Translations under genes and position numbers: made by a program
Part shown: piece by piece, positions 56,964 to 64,000 of the stretch
Position numbering within the stretch: the first letter of the stretch is position 1
Layout: each line of letters opens with the position of its first letter
Source: Novosphingobium sp.
Lineage (GTDB): Bacteria > Pseudomonadota > Alphaproteobacteria > Sphingomonadales > Sphingomonadaceae
Reading direction: 5' to 3'
DNA: 64,000 nt
Assembly (NCBI GenBank): GCA_017744735.1
Contig: JAGIAR010000001.1
Coordinates: forward strand, 1-64,000
The notes under the pieces: model-generated
What the model was told of the DNA's origin: nothing
Databases searched by the model: none
What the model saw: only the letters and a program-made list of their open reading frames with translations

Positions 56964-58151
56964 ATGCGCTCACGCCGCCTGACATTGCGTTTCACCACCG
57001 CCGCGATCGCCGCGGCCGCCAGCTTCCTCGCCCTCCCCGCCGTGGCGGAAACGATCCCGACCGATCTCACGGTCCTGCCCCCGACGCCGACGGACTATAC
57101 CCCGGGCAAGACCTCGTGGGGCGACTGGGATTTCACCGGCACCTGGCCGATCGAGAACCTTCCCGACAGCCGCATCCTGTTCGTCCGCCCGAAGAGCTAC
57201 GGCAAGCGCGTGTGGATCACCGACGCGGAATGGCAGAAGCGCATCGAGAACGCCAAGAAGTCCGATCAGGGCTTCTCGGCCGAGGGCGAAGGGCTGAACG
57301 CGGGCGGCACGCAGGGACTTGAGGACTGGGTCAAGACCTCCGCCTTCGCGCGCCGCACCTCGATGCTGGTGAGCCCGGCCGACGGCCAGCTTCCCGCCCT
57401 CACCCCGCAGGGCGATGCGCTGTACAAGGCCGGCCGGTCCGGCTGGGTGCCCGAGCAGAACTTCGACTGGGTCGACGATTTCGACAGCTGGGACCGCTGC
57501 ATCTCGCGCGGTTTCCCCGCCTCGATGTTCCCGTTCCGCTACAACAACGGCATCCGCATCTGGCAGTCGCCGGGCTTCGTGGTGATCCAGCTCGAAATGC
57601 TCGGCAACCGGGTGATCCCGATCGCCAAGCCGGGCGAGAAGCTGCCGCACTGGCCGGGCCAGGTCGAAGCCTGGATGGGCAACAGCGTCGGCCACTGGGA
57701 AGGCAAGACCCTGGTGATCGAGACGACCAACATCGTTTCGGGCGATGAGGCGACCCACGACGCCTCGAAGCGCGCCGCCTCGCCGCTCAACATGGCGACC
57801 CAGAACGTGCCGCCGTTCAACACCATTCCGATGAGCCCCAAGGCCAAGACGGTCGAGAAGCTGACCATGGTCGGCCCCAACGCGATCCGTTACGAAGTCA
57901 CCTACGACGATCCGGAGGTGTTCACCGCGCCGTGGACCGCGCAGCTCGAATGGACCCGCAAGAGCGACTACCAGTTCTTCGAATATGCCTGCCACGAAGG
58001 CGACGTGCAGGTCCGTAACTACATCACCTCCTCGCGGGCGCACCGCGCGGCGATCGCCGCCGGAACCACTCCGCCCGAGGAACCGGACGACGGCCGCGCC
58101 CGCTTCGCCCGCCAGTTCGACTTCGACCCGGTCGCCCCCGGGCACGACTGA
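56964..58151 (+). CDS. Secreted protein of the uncharacterised GHW-motif family (long form)
   Basis: 395 residues from an ATG preceded by GGGAGAGG. The signal peptide RSRRLTLRFTTAAIAAAASF ends near AVAE-T. GNSVGHWEGKTLVIET, then VEKLTMVGPNAIRYEVTYDDP and PWTAQLEWTRKSDYQFFEYAC match the smaller protein at 3436-4257 block by block. The extra N-terminal 100 residues include GDWDFTGTWPIENLPD. I know no function for this family. A strong terminator ends the gene at 58176. Confidence 0.8.
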   Translation: MRSRRLTLRFTTAAIAAAASFLALPAVAETIPTDLTVLPPTPTDYTPGKTSWGDWDFTGTWPIENLPDSRILFVRPKSYGKRVWITDAEWQKRIENAKKSDQGFSAEGEGLNAGGTQGLEDWVKTSAFARRTSMLVSPADGQLPALTPQGDALYKAGRSGWVPEQNFDWVDDFDSWDRCISRGFPASMFPFRYNNGIRIWQSPGFVVIQLEMLGNRVIPIAKPGEKLPHWPGQVEAWMGNSVGHWEGKTLVIETTNIVSGDEATHDASKRAASPLNMATQNVPPFNTIPMSPKAKTVEKLTMVGPNAIRYEVTYDDPEVFTAPWTAQLEWTRKSDYQFFEYACHEGDVQVRNYITSSRAHRAAIAAGTTPPEEPDDGRARFARQFDFDPVAPGHD

Positions 58152-58175
58152 TCGGATCGCAAGCCGAGAGATCGA

Positions 58176-58201
58176 GGCCGCCCCGCCGGGGCGGCCTTTT
58201 T
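58176..58201 (+). terminator. Rho-independent terminator
   Basis: GGCCGCCCC (58176-58184) pairs with GGGGCGGCC (58188-58196) over a GCC loop, followed by TTTTT. It ends the GHW-family gene. Confidence 0.88.
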
Positions 58202-58266
58202 CTTGGGCGAATGGCGGAACCGGCACCACGCCCCGTGCGCTCCTAAGCCATCAGCAGGAGTGAGCC

Positions 58267-58677
58267 ATGTCGATCGTCAAGATGATTTCCGAGCACCCGG
58301 ACACCGGGGACCAGTTCAACGAGCCGCTGGCGCTGGCGGTCAAGCATGCGATGTATTGCGCGGCGATCTGCAATTCCTGCGCCGATGCCTGCTCCGCCGA
58401 GGAGATGGAGATGCGCCGCTGCATCCGCCTGTGCATGGATTGCGCCGACGTCTGCACCGCAACCTACCGCGTCGCCAGCCGCCGCACCGATCACAACCGC
58501 CAGCTCATCCGGACGATGCTGGCAGCCTGCATCGAGGCCTGCGAGACCTGCGGGGCCGAATGCGCGAACCACGACAATCCCCACTGCCGCCGGTGCGCGA
58601 CCATGTGCGCCGAATGCGCACGCGATTGCCGCGCTGCACTCGAAGGGCTGAACCGGGAAATCCACGAGGCGGCGTGA
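58267..58677 (+). CDS. Cysteine-rich four-helix-bundle copper-binding protein (Csp/DUF326)
   Basis: 136 residues with 17 cysteines arranged mostly as CxxC/CxxxC on amphipathic helices: YCAAICNSCADAC, RRCIRLCMDCADVC, ACIEACETCGAEC, HCRRCATMCAECARDC. This is the cytosolic copper-storage (Csp3-like) pattern, where Cys line the core of a four-helix bundle and hold many Cu(I) ions. There is no signal peptide. CAGGAG lies before the ATG. No other copper gene is adjacent. Confidence 0.88.
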   Translation: MSIVKMISEHPDTGDQFNEPLALAVKHAMYCAAICNSCADACSAEEMEMRRCIRLCMDCADVCTATYRVASRRTDHNRQLIRTMLAACIEACETCGAECANHDNPHCRRCATMCAECARDCRAALEGLNREIHEAA

Positions 58678-58687
58678 GCCGCCTGCT

Positions 58688-60301
58688 TCACGCTTCCAGC
58701 GTCGGCCGGCTTTCCAGCAGTCCGGCCAGTCGCCGGATCGCCCAGGCCGCGCGCTCGTAAATGCTGGTGAGCGCAAGCACATGGCCGCGCTCCTCCGCAC
58801 TGTGGTGGTCGTGGGTCGCAAGATAGTCCCTGCGCATCGCCTCCATCCGCGCGGCACAGTCGCGGGTCTTGTCCTCGATGATCCGGAAATCCTCGGGATT
58901 GCTGGTCTTCATCGCATCGTCGGCGACATCGAGCAGCAGGTCGAGCTCGGCGACGATCTTGGCGCGCATCGGGTGCAGTTCGGGCTCGAGCCAGTGCGCG
59001 GCCCGCCACAGTTCGAAGCAGGCCTCGTCGAGCTGGCGCAGCGCGTCCTGGCGCTTCTGCTGGCCGAGCAGCCATTCGGTGTCCTCGCCCGACATCTCGC
59101 GCGTCATCAGCGTGGCCTGGGTCCGCTCGATCACCCCCGCGACCAGTCCGAACGCCTCGTGATAGGCGTCCGGCGACGGCGCCTCCCGGCCTTCGATCCC
59201 GCCTTCCTTCAGCGCCTCGCTATAGGCCGGAAGCCGCTCGAACAGGCGCAGCTGCTCCTTCTCGGCCAGCAGCAGCGTAACGTGGGCGCTGTCGGAAACC
59301 TCGTTGTGGAGGAAACGCGGATGGCCGAGCTCCTCGGCCGGGAGCGGCGGGGACAGGCGCGCGCACAGCGCCATGTAGGGCCCGCATAGCACCGTCAGCG
59401 CCAGCGGGGTCAGCGCGTTGAACGCGATCACCACCGCGACCACCTGCATCCCGGCGTCGATCCGCGCGTGCGAGCCCAGCCAGGCCAGCCCCGCCCCGCC
59501 GGCCAGCTCGCGGTCGACGACGAAGGCGATCAGGAACAGCAGCGCGGCCGCGCAATTGTAGAACACCTCCGCCAGCACGATCTGGCGCGCCTGGCCATGG
59601 AAGTTGAAGCCGGTGAACAGGGTGATCAGGCTCGACCCGACATGCGCGCCGAACACCAGCATCAGCGTCTCCTCGACCCCGAAGATGCCCTGCCTCGCCA
59701 TGGTCACCGTGATCAGCATGATCGCGATGTGCGATTGGGCGACGAAGGTCAGCACCAGGCCGCAGAGGAACGCCAGCGGCAGCGAGGCGTGGATGAACGT
59801 CACCGCGTCGCCGAACAGGCCCTGGTCGGTCAGCGCGACCGCCGCCTGGCTCATCATCCTGAGGCCGAACAGCATCAAGGCGAGGCCGAACACGGCCGAA
59901 GCGCCCTTGAGCAGCGGCTTGGGCCGCTCGAAGGCGATCGCCGCGCCCGACAGCGCGAGCACGAACAGCGCGAGCAGGTGGATCGGGAACACCGCCGCGA
60001 TCACCACCAGCGTGCAGCCGAGGTTCGACCACAGCGCGACCGGCAGCGCGGCGGGCGCTTCCACCACGCCGGCATGGACGAAGCTCGCCATGATGAAGCT
60101 GGTGGTCCGGCCGCTCTGCGACACGAACCCGACCGCGGTCCCCGCCGCCATAGCCGAGAGCGGCCGGCGGGTGACCCGCGCGATCGCCCCGCGCAGCCGC
60201 GAGCCCGCCAGCGCGCCGAGGTTGCGGGTGACCATCTTGATCCCGAAGAACAGGATTCCGAGGCCCGCGAGCGAATTCATGAACAGTTCGATCGCGCTCA
60301 T
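58688..60301 (-). CDS. Na/Pi cotransporter with C-terminal PhoU-like domain
   Basis: 537 residues. The N-terminal half has repeated SLC34-type units (GTAVGFVSQSGRTTSFIMASFVHAG and LVLTFVAQSHIAIMLITVTMA), with the QS[GS] motifs typical of NptA/Na-phosphate symporters. The C-terminal half is a PhoU-like helical bundle. It imports phosphate, or may control it through the PhoU part. It converges with the copper-binding gene. Confidence 0.92.
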   Translation of the reverse strand: MSAIELFMNSLAGLGILFFGIKMVTRNLGALAGSRLRGAIARVTRRPLSAMAAGTAVGFVSQSGRTTSFIMASFVHAGVVEAPAALPVALWSNLGCTLVVIAAVFPIHLLALFVLALSGAAIAFERPKPLLKGASAVFGLALMLFGLRMMSQAAVALTDQGLFGDAVTFIHASLPLAFLCGLVLTFVAQSHIAIMLITVTMARQGIFGVEETLMLVFGAHVGSSLITLFTGFNFHGQARQIVLAEVFYNCAAALLFLIAFVVDRELAGGAGLAWLGSHARIDAGMQVVAVVIAFNALTPLALTVLCGPYMALCARLSPPLPAEELGHPRFLHNEVSDSAHVTLLLAEKEQLRLFERLPAYSEALKEGGIEGREAPSPDAYHEAFGLVAGVIERTQATLMTREMSGEDTEWLLGQQKRQDALRQLDEACFELWRAAHWLEPELHPMRAKIVAELDLLLDVADDAMKTSNPEDFRIIEDKTRDCAARMEAMRRDYLATHDHHSAEERGHVLALTSIYERAAWAIRRLAGLLESRPTLEA

Positions 60302-60388
60302 CGGGCCCCCGCTTTACCGCACGTGCGGAGCCTTCTTGCTGCGATGTGTGACGGTGGCGTGACCGTTTCGTGTGCCCGCGCGAAAAGT

Positions 60389-60470
60389 CGTCACCCCAGT
60401 GAAAGCTGGGGTCTCAAACGGCTATATCTCGGGTTCGCGGCAAGAGATCCCGGCTTTCGCCAGGATGACG
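60389..60470. repeat. 82-base dispersed intergenic repeat, copy 2
   Basis: Begins CGTCACCCCAGTGAAAGCTG and ends ATCCCGGCTTTCGCCAGGAT plus GACG: the same two-hairpin layout and exact length as 56713-56794, with a diverged middle. It fills most of the gap between the Na/Pi gene and the end of def. Confidence 0.75.
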
Positions 60471-60474
60471 GATG

Positions 60475-61044
60475 TCACGCAGCCTTCCGCAGCTTTTCCA
60501 GCTTCTTGAGCGCCATCTGCCGCTTCAACCGGCTGAGGTGGTCGATGAACAGCACGCCTTCGAGATGATCCATCTCGTGCTGGATGCAGGTCGCCATCAT
60601 GCCTTCCATCGCTTCCTCGTGGACCTTGCCCTCGAGATCCTGCCAGCGGACGCGGCAGGCGGCCGGACGTTCGACCTCGGCATAGATTTCGGGGACCGAA
60701 AGGCAGCCTTCGTTGTAGATCGACGTGTCTTCCGAGGGATCGAGGATCTCGGGGTTCACGAACACCCGCGGCATGCGCTTGACCGGGCGGTGGTAGTGGG
60801 TTTCCCCACCGTGCGAATGGCATTCCTCGGGCTCGGCGTCCTCGTCCTCTTCCTGGAGATCGATCACCAGCACCCGCAGCGGCACGCCGACCTGGATCGC
60901 CGCGAGGCCGATGCCGGGCGCGTCGTACATCGTCTCGAACATGTCGGCGACGAGCGTCTTCAACTCGTCGTCGAAGCTTTCGACGGGCGAGGAAACGGTC
61001 TTGAGCACCGGGTCGGGCGTTTCGATGATCGTGCGAATGGCCAT
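60475..61044 (-). CDS. def: Peptide deformylase
   Basis: 189 residues. The metal motifs EGCLSVP (Cys) and QHEMDHLEG (HExxH) and the glycine loop [10 protein letters not shown] are intact. It removes the formyl group from new proteins. Between VLVIDLQ and [10 protein letters not shown] there is a 20-odd residue insertion with [21 protein letters not shown], rich in acidic residues and His, absent from E. coli Def. fmt lies 3 kb downstream. Confidence 0.95.
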   Translation of the reverse strand: MAIRTIIETPDPVLKTVSSPVESFDDELKTLVADMFETMYDAPGIGLAAIQVGVPLRVLVIDLQEEDEDAEPEECHSHGGETHYHRPVKRMPRVFVNPEILDPSEDTSIYNEGCLSVPEIYAEVERPAACRVRWQDLEGKVHEEAMEGMMATCIQHEMDHLEGVLFIDHLSRLKRQMALKKLEKLRKAA

Positions 61045-61124
61045 GGCAGGAATTTAAGCGCCTCGAAGCTTGCTTTCAAGCGGGGCGCATGGTGCATCGC
61101 GCCGCGCAAAGCAAGAGCGAGCGG

Positions 61125-62408
61125 TCAGGAAGCCCGCGCTTCGGCCCTTGCCGGCTTCGCCTCGGCCTCGTTCACGAAGAACGCCGGCCGGTCCCCGGCG
61201 CCGGGCTCCGTCACGGGATTGGCGGCGGCATATTTCGCCGCGAGCCGCGCGAACTTCTTCTCGGCCGAGGGCTTGACGTTCATCCGGGCGCGCTTGCCTT
61301 CCGCCGCCTTGACCGCGAGCGGGTCCATCACCATGCCCCACCACGGCGGGCACATCGCAATCGCCATCATCCCGAAATAGCCGGTCGGGCACTTGGGGCC
61401 GTCCTCCATCGCCACCAGTTCCTGGTAGGACAGCATCGGGCGGGCATGGTGATAGGCGTGGCGCTGGACGTTGAAGACCATCAGATTGCACAGCGGCGCA
61501 TCGGCGCTCCACGAATGGGCCGGGGTCTGCGGCTCGCGTTTGCCCGAGGGCAGCAGCTCGCGCATCAGCGCATAGTGCTGGATATAGTCGTTGAGCATCA
61601 GCGAGAACCACACCGAGGCGTGGTGCAGCAGGATCCACGGCAGCGCCGCCCAGCCGAGCACCGCGACCAGCACCGCAGCAAGCGCCACGGTCATGCCGTA
61701 GGCGACCAGCACGTCGTTGTGCAGCGACCACACCGGCAGGCCGCGCTTGCGCAGCCGCTCGGCCTCCAGCGTGATCCCGCCGCGCACTTCGGGAATGAAG
61801 CTCTTGAGGATGAATTCGTAGGAGCTCTGGCCGAACTTGGCCGAGGCGCAATCCTCGGGCGTCGCGACCTGGATGTGATGACCCATGACATGCTGCGGCA
61901 TGAAATAGCCGAGCCCGCCGATCGCGCAGACCGCGTTCGAGATGGTGCGGTTCTTGCGGTCCATCTTGTGGCCGAAATCGTGCGCCACCACCGGGATGTG
62001 GACGTTGATGATGCCGATCGTCACCACCAGCGCGATTCCGGCCCAGACCGGCACCCGGCCAGAGGATGCGACCGCGACCGATCCGGCGAAGGTGCACAGC
62101 AGGAACAGCGCCTGCAGCATCAGCAGTCGGCGGAACGCCGTCTCGCCGATCCCGTCGTCGAAACTGTAGTTGCGCTTGCCGAGGAAATGGTCCGCCAGCG
62201 GCACCGCGCCAAGCAGAATCCCGGCGATGATCAGCACCGGCCAGGCCGCACTCAGCGAATACATCAGCCACATCGGCACCGCCTGCGCGGCGAAGTTGAG
62301 CACCACCAGCAGCGGGCGCGCGAAGGACGGAAGGCGGACGATCCGGTCCCCCGGCGCCTCATCGGAAGCCGTGTTGCGATCGATCGCTGCGGATTGCGCA
62401 GTGCCCAT
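61125..62408 (-). CDS. alkB: Alkane 1-monooxygenase (AlkB family)
   Basis: 427 residues with about six membrane segments. The di-iron histidine boxes are HDFGHKMDR, HVMGHHIQVATPEDCASA and NVQRHAYHHARP, matching AlkB (canonical HELGH, HxxGHH, LQRHxDHH). The first box has DF in place of EL. It hydroxylates medium-chain alkanes or related hydrocarbons with rubredoxin. No rubredoxin gene is adjacent. It diverges from the NTF2-like gene. Confidence 0.9.
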   Translation of the reverse strand: MGTAQSAAIDRNTASDEAPGDRIVRLPSFARPLLVVLNFAAQAVPMWLMYSLSAAWPVLIIAGILLGAVPLADHFLGKRNYSFDDGIGETAFRRLLMLQALFLLCTFAGSVAVASSGRVPVWAGIALVVTIGIINVHIPVVAHDFGHKMDRKNRTISNAVCAIGGLGYFMPQHVMGHHIQVATPEDCASAKFGQSSYEFILKSFIPEVRGGITLEAERLRKRGLPVWSLHNDVLVAYGMTVALAAVLVAVLGWAALPWILLHHASVWFSLMLNDYIQHYALMRELLPSGKREPQTPAHSWSADAPLCNLMVFNVQRHAYHHARPMLSYQELVAMEDGPKCPTGYFGMMAIAMCPPWWGMVMDPLAVKAAEGKRARMNVKPSAEKKFARLAAKYAAANPVTEPGAGDRPAFFVNEAEAKPARAEARAS

Positions 62409-62461
62409 GTTGATCTCCGAAACTCGCAAAAGCCGGGCAAACCGCCCGTTACGCCAGAATC

Positions 62462-62471
62462 TACCATGGTA
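62462..62471. promoter_or_regulatory. Palindrome TACCATGGTA in the alkB upstream region
   Basis: A perfect ten-base palindrome lies 54 bases before alkB and before the EcfG-type site of the divergent gene. It could be a repressor site, but ten bases alone is weak evidence. Confidence 0.3.
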
Positions 62472-62545
62472 AATGAAAGGTCAACAGGGGGTTCTACGGG
62501 ATTTTTCGCTCTGTCCCGTTAGCTGACGCCTCGACGTGCAGGAGA

Positions 62546-62570
62546 GGAACGGCACCGCTCAAAACCCGTT
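62546..62570 (+). promoter_or_regulatory. EcfG-type general stress promoter (GGAAC-N16-CGTT)
   Basis: GGAAC at 62546-62550 and CGTT at 62567-62570, 16 bases apart, match the consensus exactly. It lies 24 bases upstream of the NTF2-like gene. Confidence 0.7.
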
Positions 62571-62594
62571 GCTTGCCTTGGAAGGAGCGTTTTC

Positions 62595-62990
62595 ATGGCC
62601 CACAATCCCCAGCTAATCGCCGACCTCGAGACCCGTTTCTGGCAGTCGATGGTCGACAAGGATGCCGATGCCGCGATGAAGATGATCGCGCAGGAATGCC
62701 TGATCGCAGGCCCTACCGGCACCATGAAGATCGATCCGGAAGAGTATGGCGAGATGACCCGCGACGGCCAATGGTCGCTCGAAAAGTTCGAACTCAAGGA
62801 CACCGCCGTCGTGTTCCCGGCGGAGGATGTCGCAGTGATCGCATACAAGGTCCATCAGACCGGCGAGATGAAGGGATCACGGATGGACCTGAGCTGCGCC
62901 GATACCAGCACCTGGGTGCGGCAGGACGGCGAATGGAAATGCTCGGCCCACACCGAGACGATCCTCGACCAGATGCCGCGCGCGGCCTAG
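62595..62990 (+). CDS. NTF2/SnoaL-like (DUF4440-type) protein
   Basis: 131 residues from an ATG with GAAGGAG. It is a single cone-shaped NTF2-like domain: LIADLETRFWQSMVDKDADAAMKM, the hydrophobic pocket strands VVFPAEDVAVIAYKVHQ and LSCADTSTWVRQDGEWKCSAHTETIL. There is no catalytic motif. Such proteins often respond to stress, in keeping with the EcfG promoter just before it. Its stop shares four bases with the next gene (62987-62990, CTAG). Confidence 0.88.
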   Translation: MAHNPQLIADLETRFWQSMVDKDADAAMKMIAQECLIAGPTGTMKIDPEEYGEMTRDGQWSLEKFELKDTAVVFPAEDVAVIAYKVHQTGEMKGSRMDLSCADTSTWVRQDGEWKCSAHTETILDQMPRAA

Positions 62991-63232
62991 TTCGGATCGC
63001 GCGGGCGGTTCATCGCCATGCAGGCGAGCGCCAGCACGCTCACCGGAAGCGCGATCGGCAGCCACCATTGCAGGAACGCAACATAGAGATGGAGCGTCCA
63101 GCGGCCGGTCTGCATATCCACGAACTTGCCGAGCGGGTTGCGCGCGATCCGGTCGGCGGCGGTCCACAGGGCCGGAAGCGCCGAAGCGGCCAGCGCGAAC
63201 AGCCAGCCGCCGACGATCCAGCCGGTCTTCAC
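62987..63232 (-). CDS. Small two-pass membrane protein downstream of recR
   Basis: 81 residues from a GTG that overlaps the recR stop (GTGA, 63229-63232). Two hydrophobic segments ([19 protein letters not shown] and [17 protein letters not shown]) flank a loop with [21 protein letters not shown] do not recognise it. It is translationally coupled to recR. Confidence 0.6.
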   Translation of the reverse strand: MKTGWIVGGWLFALAASALPALWTAADRIARNPLGKFVDMQTGRWTLHLYVAFLQWWLPIALPVSVLALACMAMNRPRDPN

Positions 63233-63825
63233 CCGACCGGCCGCCTTGCCCGCAGGGCTTGGGCCAGAGTGCCCTCGTCGAGATAGTCGAGCTCCCCACC
63301 CACCGGCAGTCCGTGGGCGAGCTGGGTGATCCGCACCGGGAAGCCTTCGAGCCGTTCGGCGACGTAATGCGCGGTCGTCTGGCCTTCGAGCGTGGCGTTC
63401 ATCGCCAGCACCACCTCGTCGATCCCGCCCGCCTCGACCCGCGCCAGCAGGCGGTCGATCGTCAAATCCTCCGGCCGCACCCCGTCGAGCGCCGACAAGC
63501 GCCCGCCGAGCACATGATACTTGCCGGTGAACAGCCGCGCGCGGTCGAGCGCCCACAGGTCCGCAACGTCCTCCACCACGCACAACTGGCGCGCATCGCG
63601 CCGCGGGTCGGAACAGATGCCGCAAGGGTCGCGCGTGTCTATATTGCCGCAGATGCTGCATTCGACCAGCGTTTCGCGCACGGCGGTCAGCGCGTCGAGC
63701 AGTTGCACCAGCGAGGTCTCGCGCCGCTTCACCAGCCACAGCACCGCCCGCCGCGCCGAACGCGGCCCAAGCCCCGGCAGCCGGGACAGCGCCGCCGAAA
63801 GCGCCTCGATCTCTTGCGATGCCAT
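63229..63825 (-). CDS. recR: Recombination mediator protein RecR
   Basis: 198 residues. A helix-hairpin-helix start ([20 protein letters not shown]), a zinc ribbon ([16 protein letters not shown]), and a Toprim domain ([34 protein letters not shown]) in the usual order. It loads RecA at gaps with RecO/RecF. It diverges from fmt, the starts 52 bases apart. Confidence 0.96.
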   Translation of the reverse strand: MASQEIEALSAALSRLPGLGPRSARRAVLWLVKRRETSLVQLLDALTAVRETLVECSICGNIDTRDPCGICSDPRRDARQLCVVEDVADLWALDRARLFTGKYHVLGGRLSALDGVRPEDLTIDRLLARVEAGGIDEVVLAMNATLEGQTTAHYVAERLEGFPVRITQLAHGLPVGGELDYLDEGTLAQALRARRPVG

Positions 63826-63877
63826 GGGGTGGGAGATAGGGCTTGACGCATTCGATAGGAACCCGCCGCCAGCCGCT

Positions 63878-64000
63878 ATGCGCATAATCTTCATGGGAAC
63901 CCCGAGCTTCGCGGTGCCGACGCTCGAAGCACTGGTCGCCGCGGGGCACGAGGTGGTCGCGGTCTATACCCAGCCGCCCCGCCCCGGCGGCCGCCGCGGC
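63878..64000 (+). CDS. fmt: Methionyl-tRNA formyltransferase (N-terminal part)
   Basis: 41 residues before the window ends. [33 protein letters not shown] is the strongly conserved start of Fmt, which formylates initiator Met-tRNA using 10-formyl-THF. def, which removes the formyl group, lies about 3 kb away but with alkB, NTF2-like and recR in between. Confidence 0.93.
   Translation, partial: MRIIFMGTPSFAVPTLEALVAAGHEVVAVYTQPPRPGGRRG

Noticed and set aside
55284..58151. One long plus-strand frame of 955 codons through fhs and beyond
   Set aside because: Only its last 395 codons (from 56964) form a real gene with signal peptide and ribosome-binding site; the rest is a shadow of fhs.
58216..58237. 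GGAAC before the copper-binding gene as an EcfG site
   Set aside because: The downstream element is CGTG at 13 bases, not CGTT at 16-17.

Overview
The window is a compact, GC-rich chromosomal segment from an alphaproteobacterium, most likely a member of the Sphingomonadales (Sphingomonas/Novosphingobium/Erythrobacter group). The pointers are the cell-cycle methylase CcrM, a split PntA preceded by an aa3-oxidase subunit IV gene, the ChvG/ChvI-HprK-RapZ-PTS locus beside pckA, an 85-residue AtpC, tandem entericidin lipoproteins and three matches to the alphaproteobacterial EcfG stress promoter. I see no tRNA, rRNA, CRISPR array, insertion sequence or prophage. No gene-free stretch exceeds about 260 bases. 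This placement is inference from gene content.

Layout: 1-2427 is the 3' end of the ATP synthase operon, with two unrelated genes between atpD and atpC. 2429-4628 (minus) is a three-gene secreted-protein operon (DUF6152, a GHW-motif family, SMP-30). 5061-13632 is a cell-envelope block of polytopic GT-C-like glycosyltransferases, a GT2 polyprenyl-sugar transferase, a YbhN-like membrane protein and a methyltransferase, partly lower in GC. 13737-19436 carries cpaF, a single-domain response regulator, two entericidins, a dGTPase and an Asp/Glu racemase homologue. 19626-23145 (minus) is the proton-translocating transhydrogenase operon with a VOC gene inside it. 23351-29735 has an NtrC-like regulator with an altered GAFTGA motif, an SDR gene, folP, ccrM behind a dense GANTC cluster, a sulfotransferase and rnhB. 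29758-37104 has a PQQ sugar dehydrogenase homologue, a GNAT protein, nudL, cca, a two-repeat secreted protein, parC and a DJ-1/PfpI gene. 37101-39537 (minus) holds two tandem cysteine desulfurases and a 2Fe-2S ferredoxin. 39653-44823 is mixed (hydrolase, TonB, DUF885 peptidase, GGDEF, YidB-like). 44978-52194 is pckA diverging from chvI-chvG-hprK-rapZ-ptsIIA-ptsH-trmH. 52260-60301 has YceI, rmuC, fhs, a second GHW-family gene, a cysteine-rich copper-binding protein and a Na/Pi symporter. 60475-64000 has def, alkB, an NTF2-like gene, recR and the start of fmt.

How the genes work together: energy and redox (ATP synthase, transhydrogenase, PEP carboxykinase); carbon/nitrogen/envelope signalling (ChvGI with the regulatory PTS); one-carbon metabolism and formyl-Met handling (fhs, folP, fmt, def); Fe-S assembly; cell-cycle methylation (ccrM with GANTC sites and a CtrA-type half-site); and general stress (EcfG promoters before an entericidin, a PfpI gene and an NTF2-like gene). 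Genes are packed tightly, with many ATGA/TGATG overlaps. Four convergent pairs end on the same four bases (CTAA or CTAG). No classical defence or mobile system is visible. The least understood parts are the GHW/DUF6152 secreted operon with its distant paralogue, and the envelope glycosylation block.
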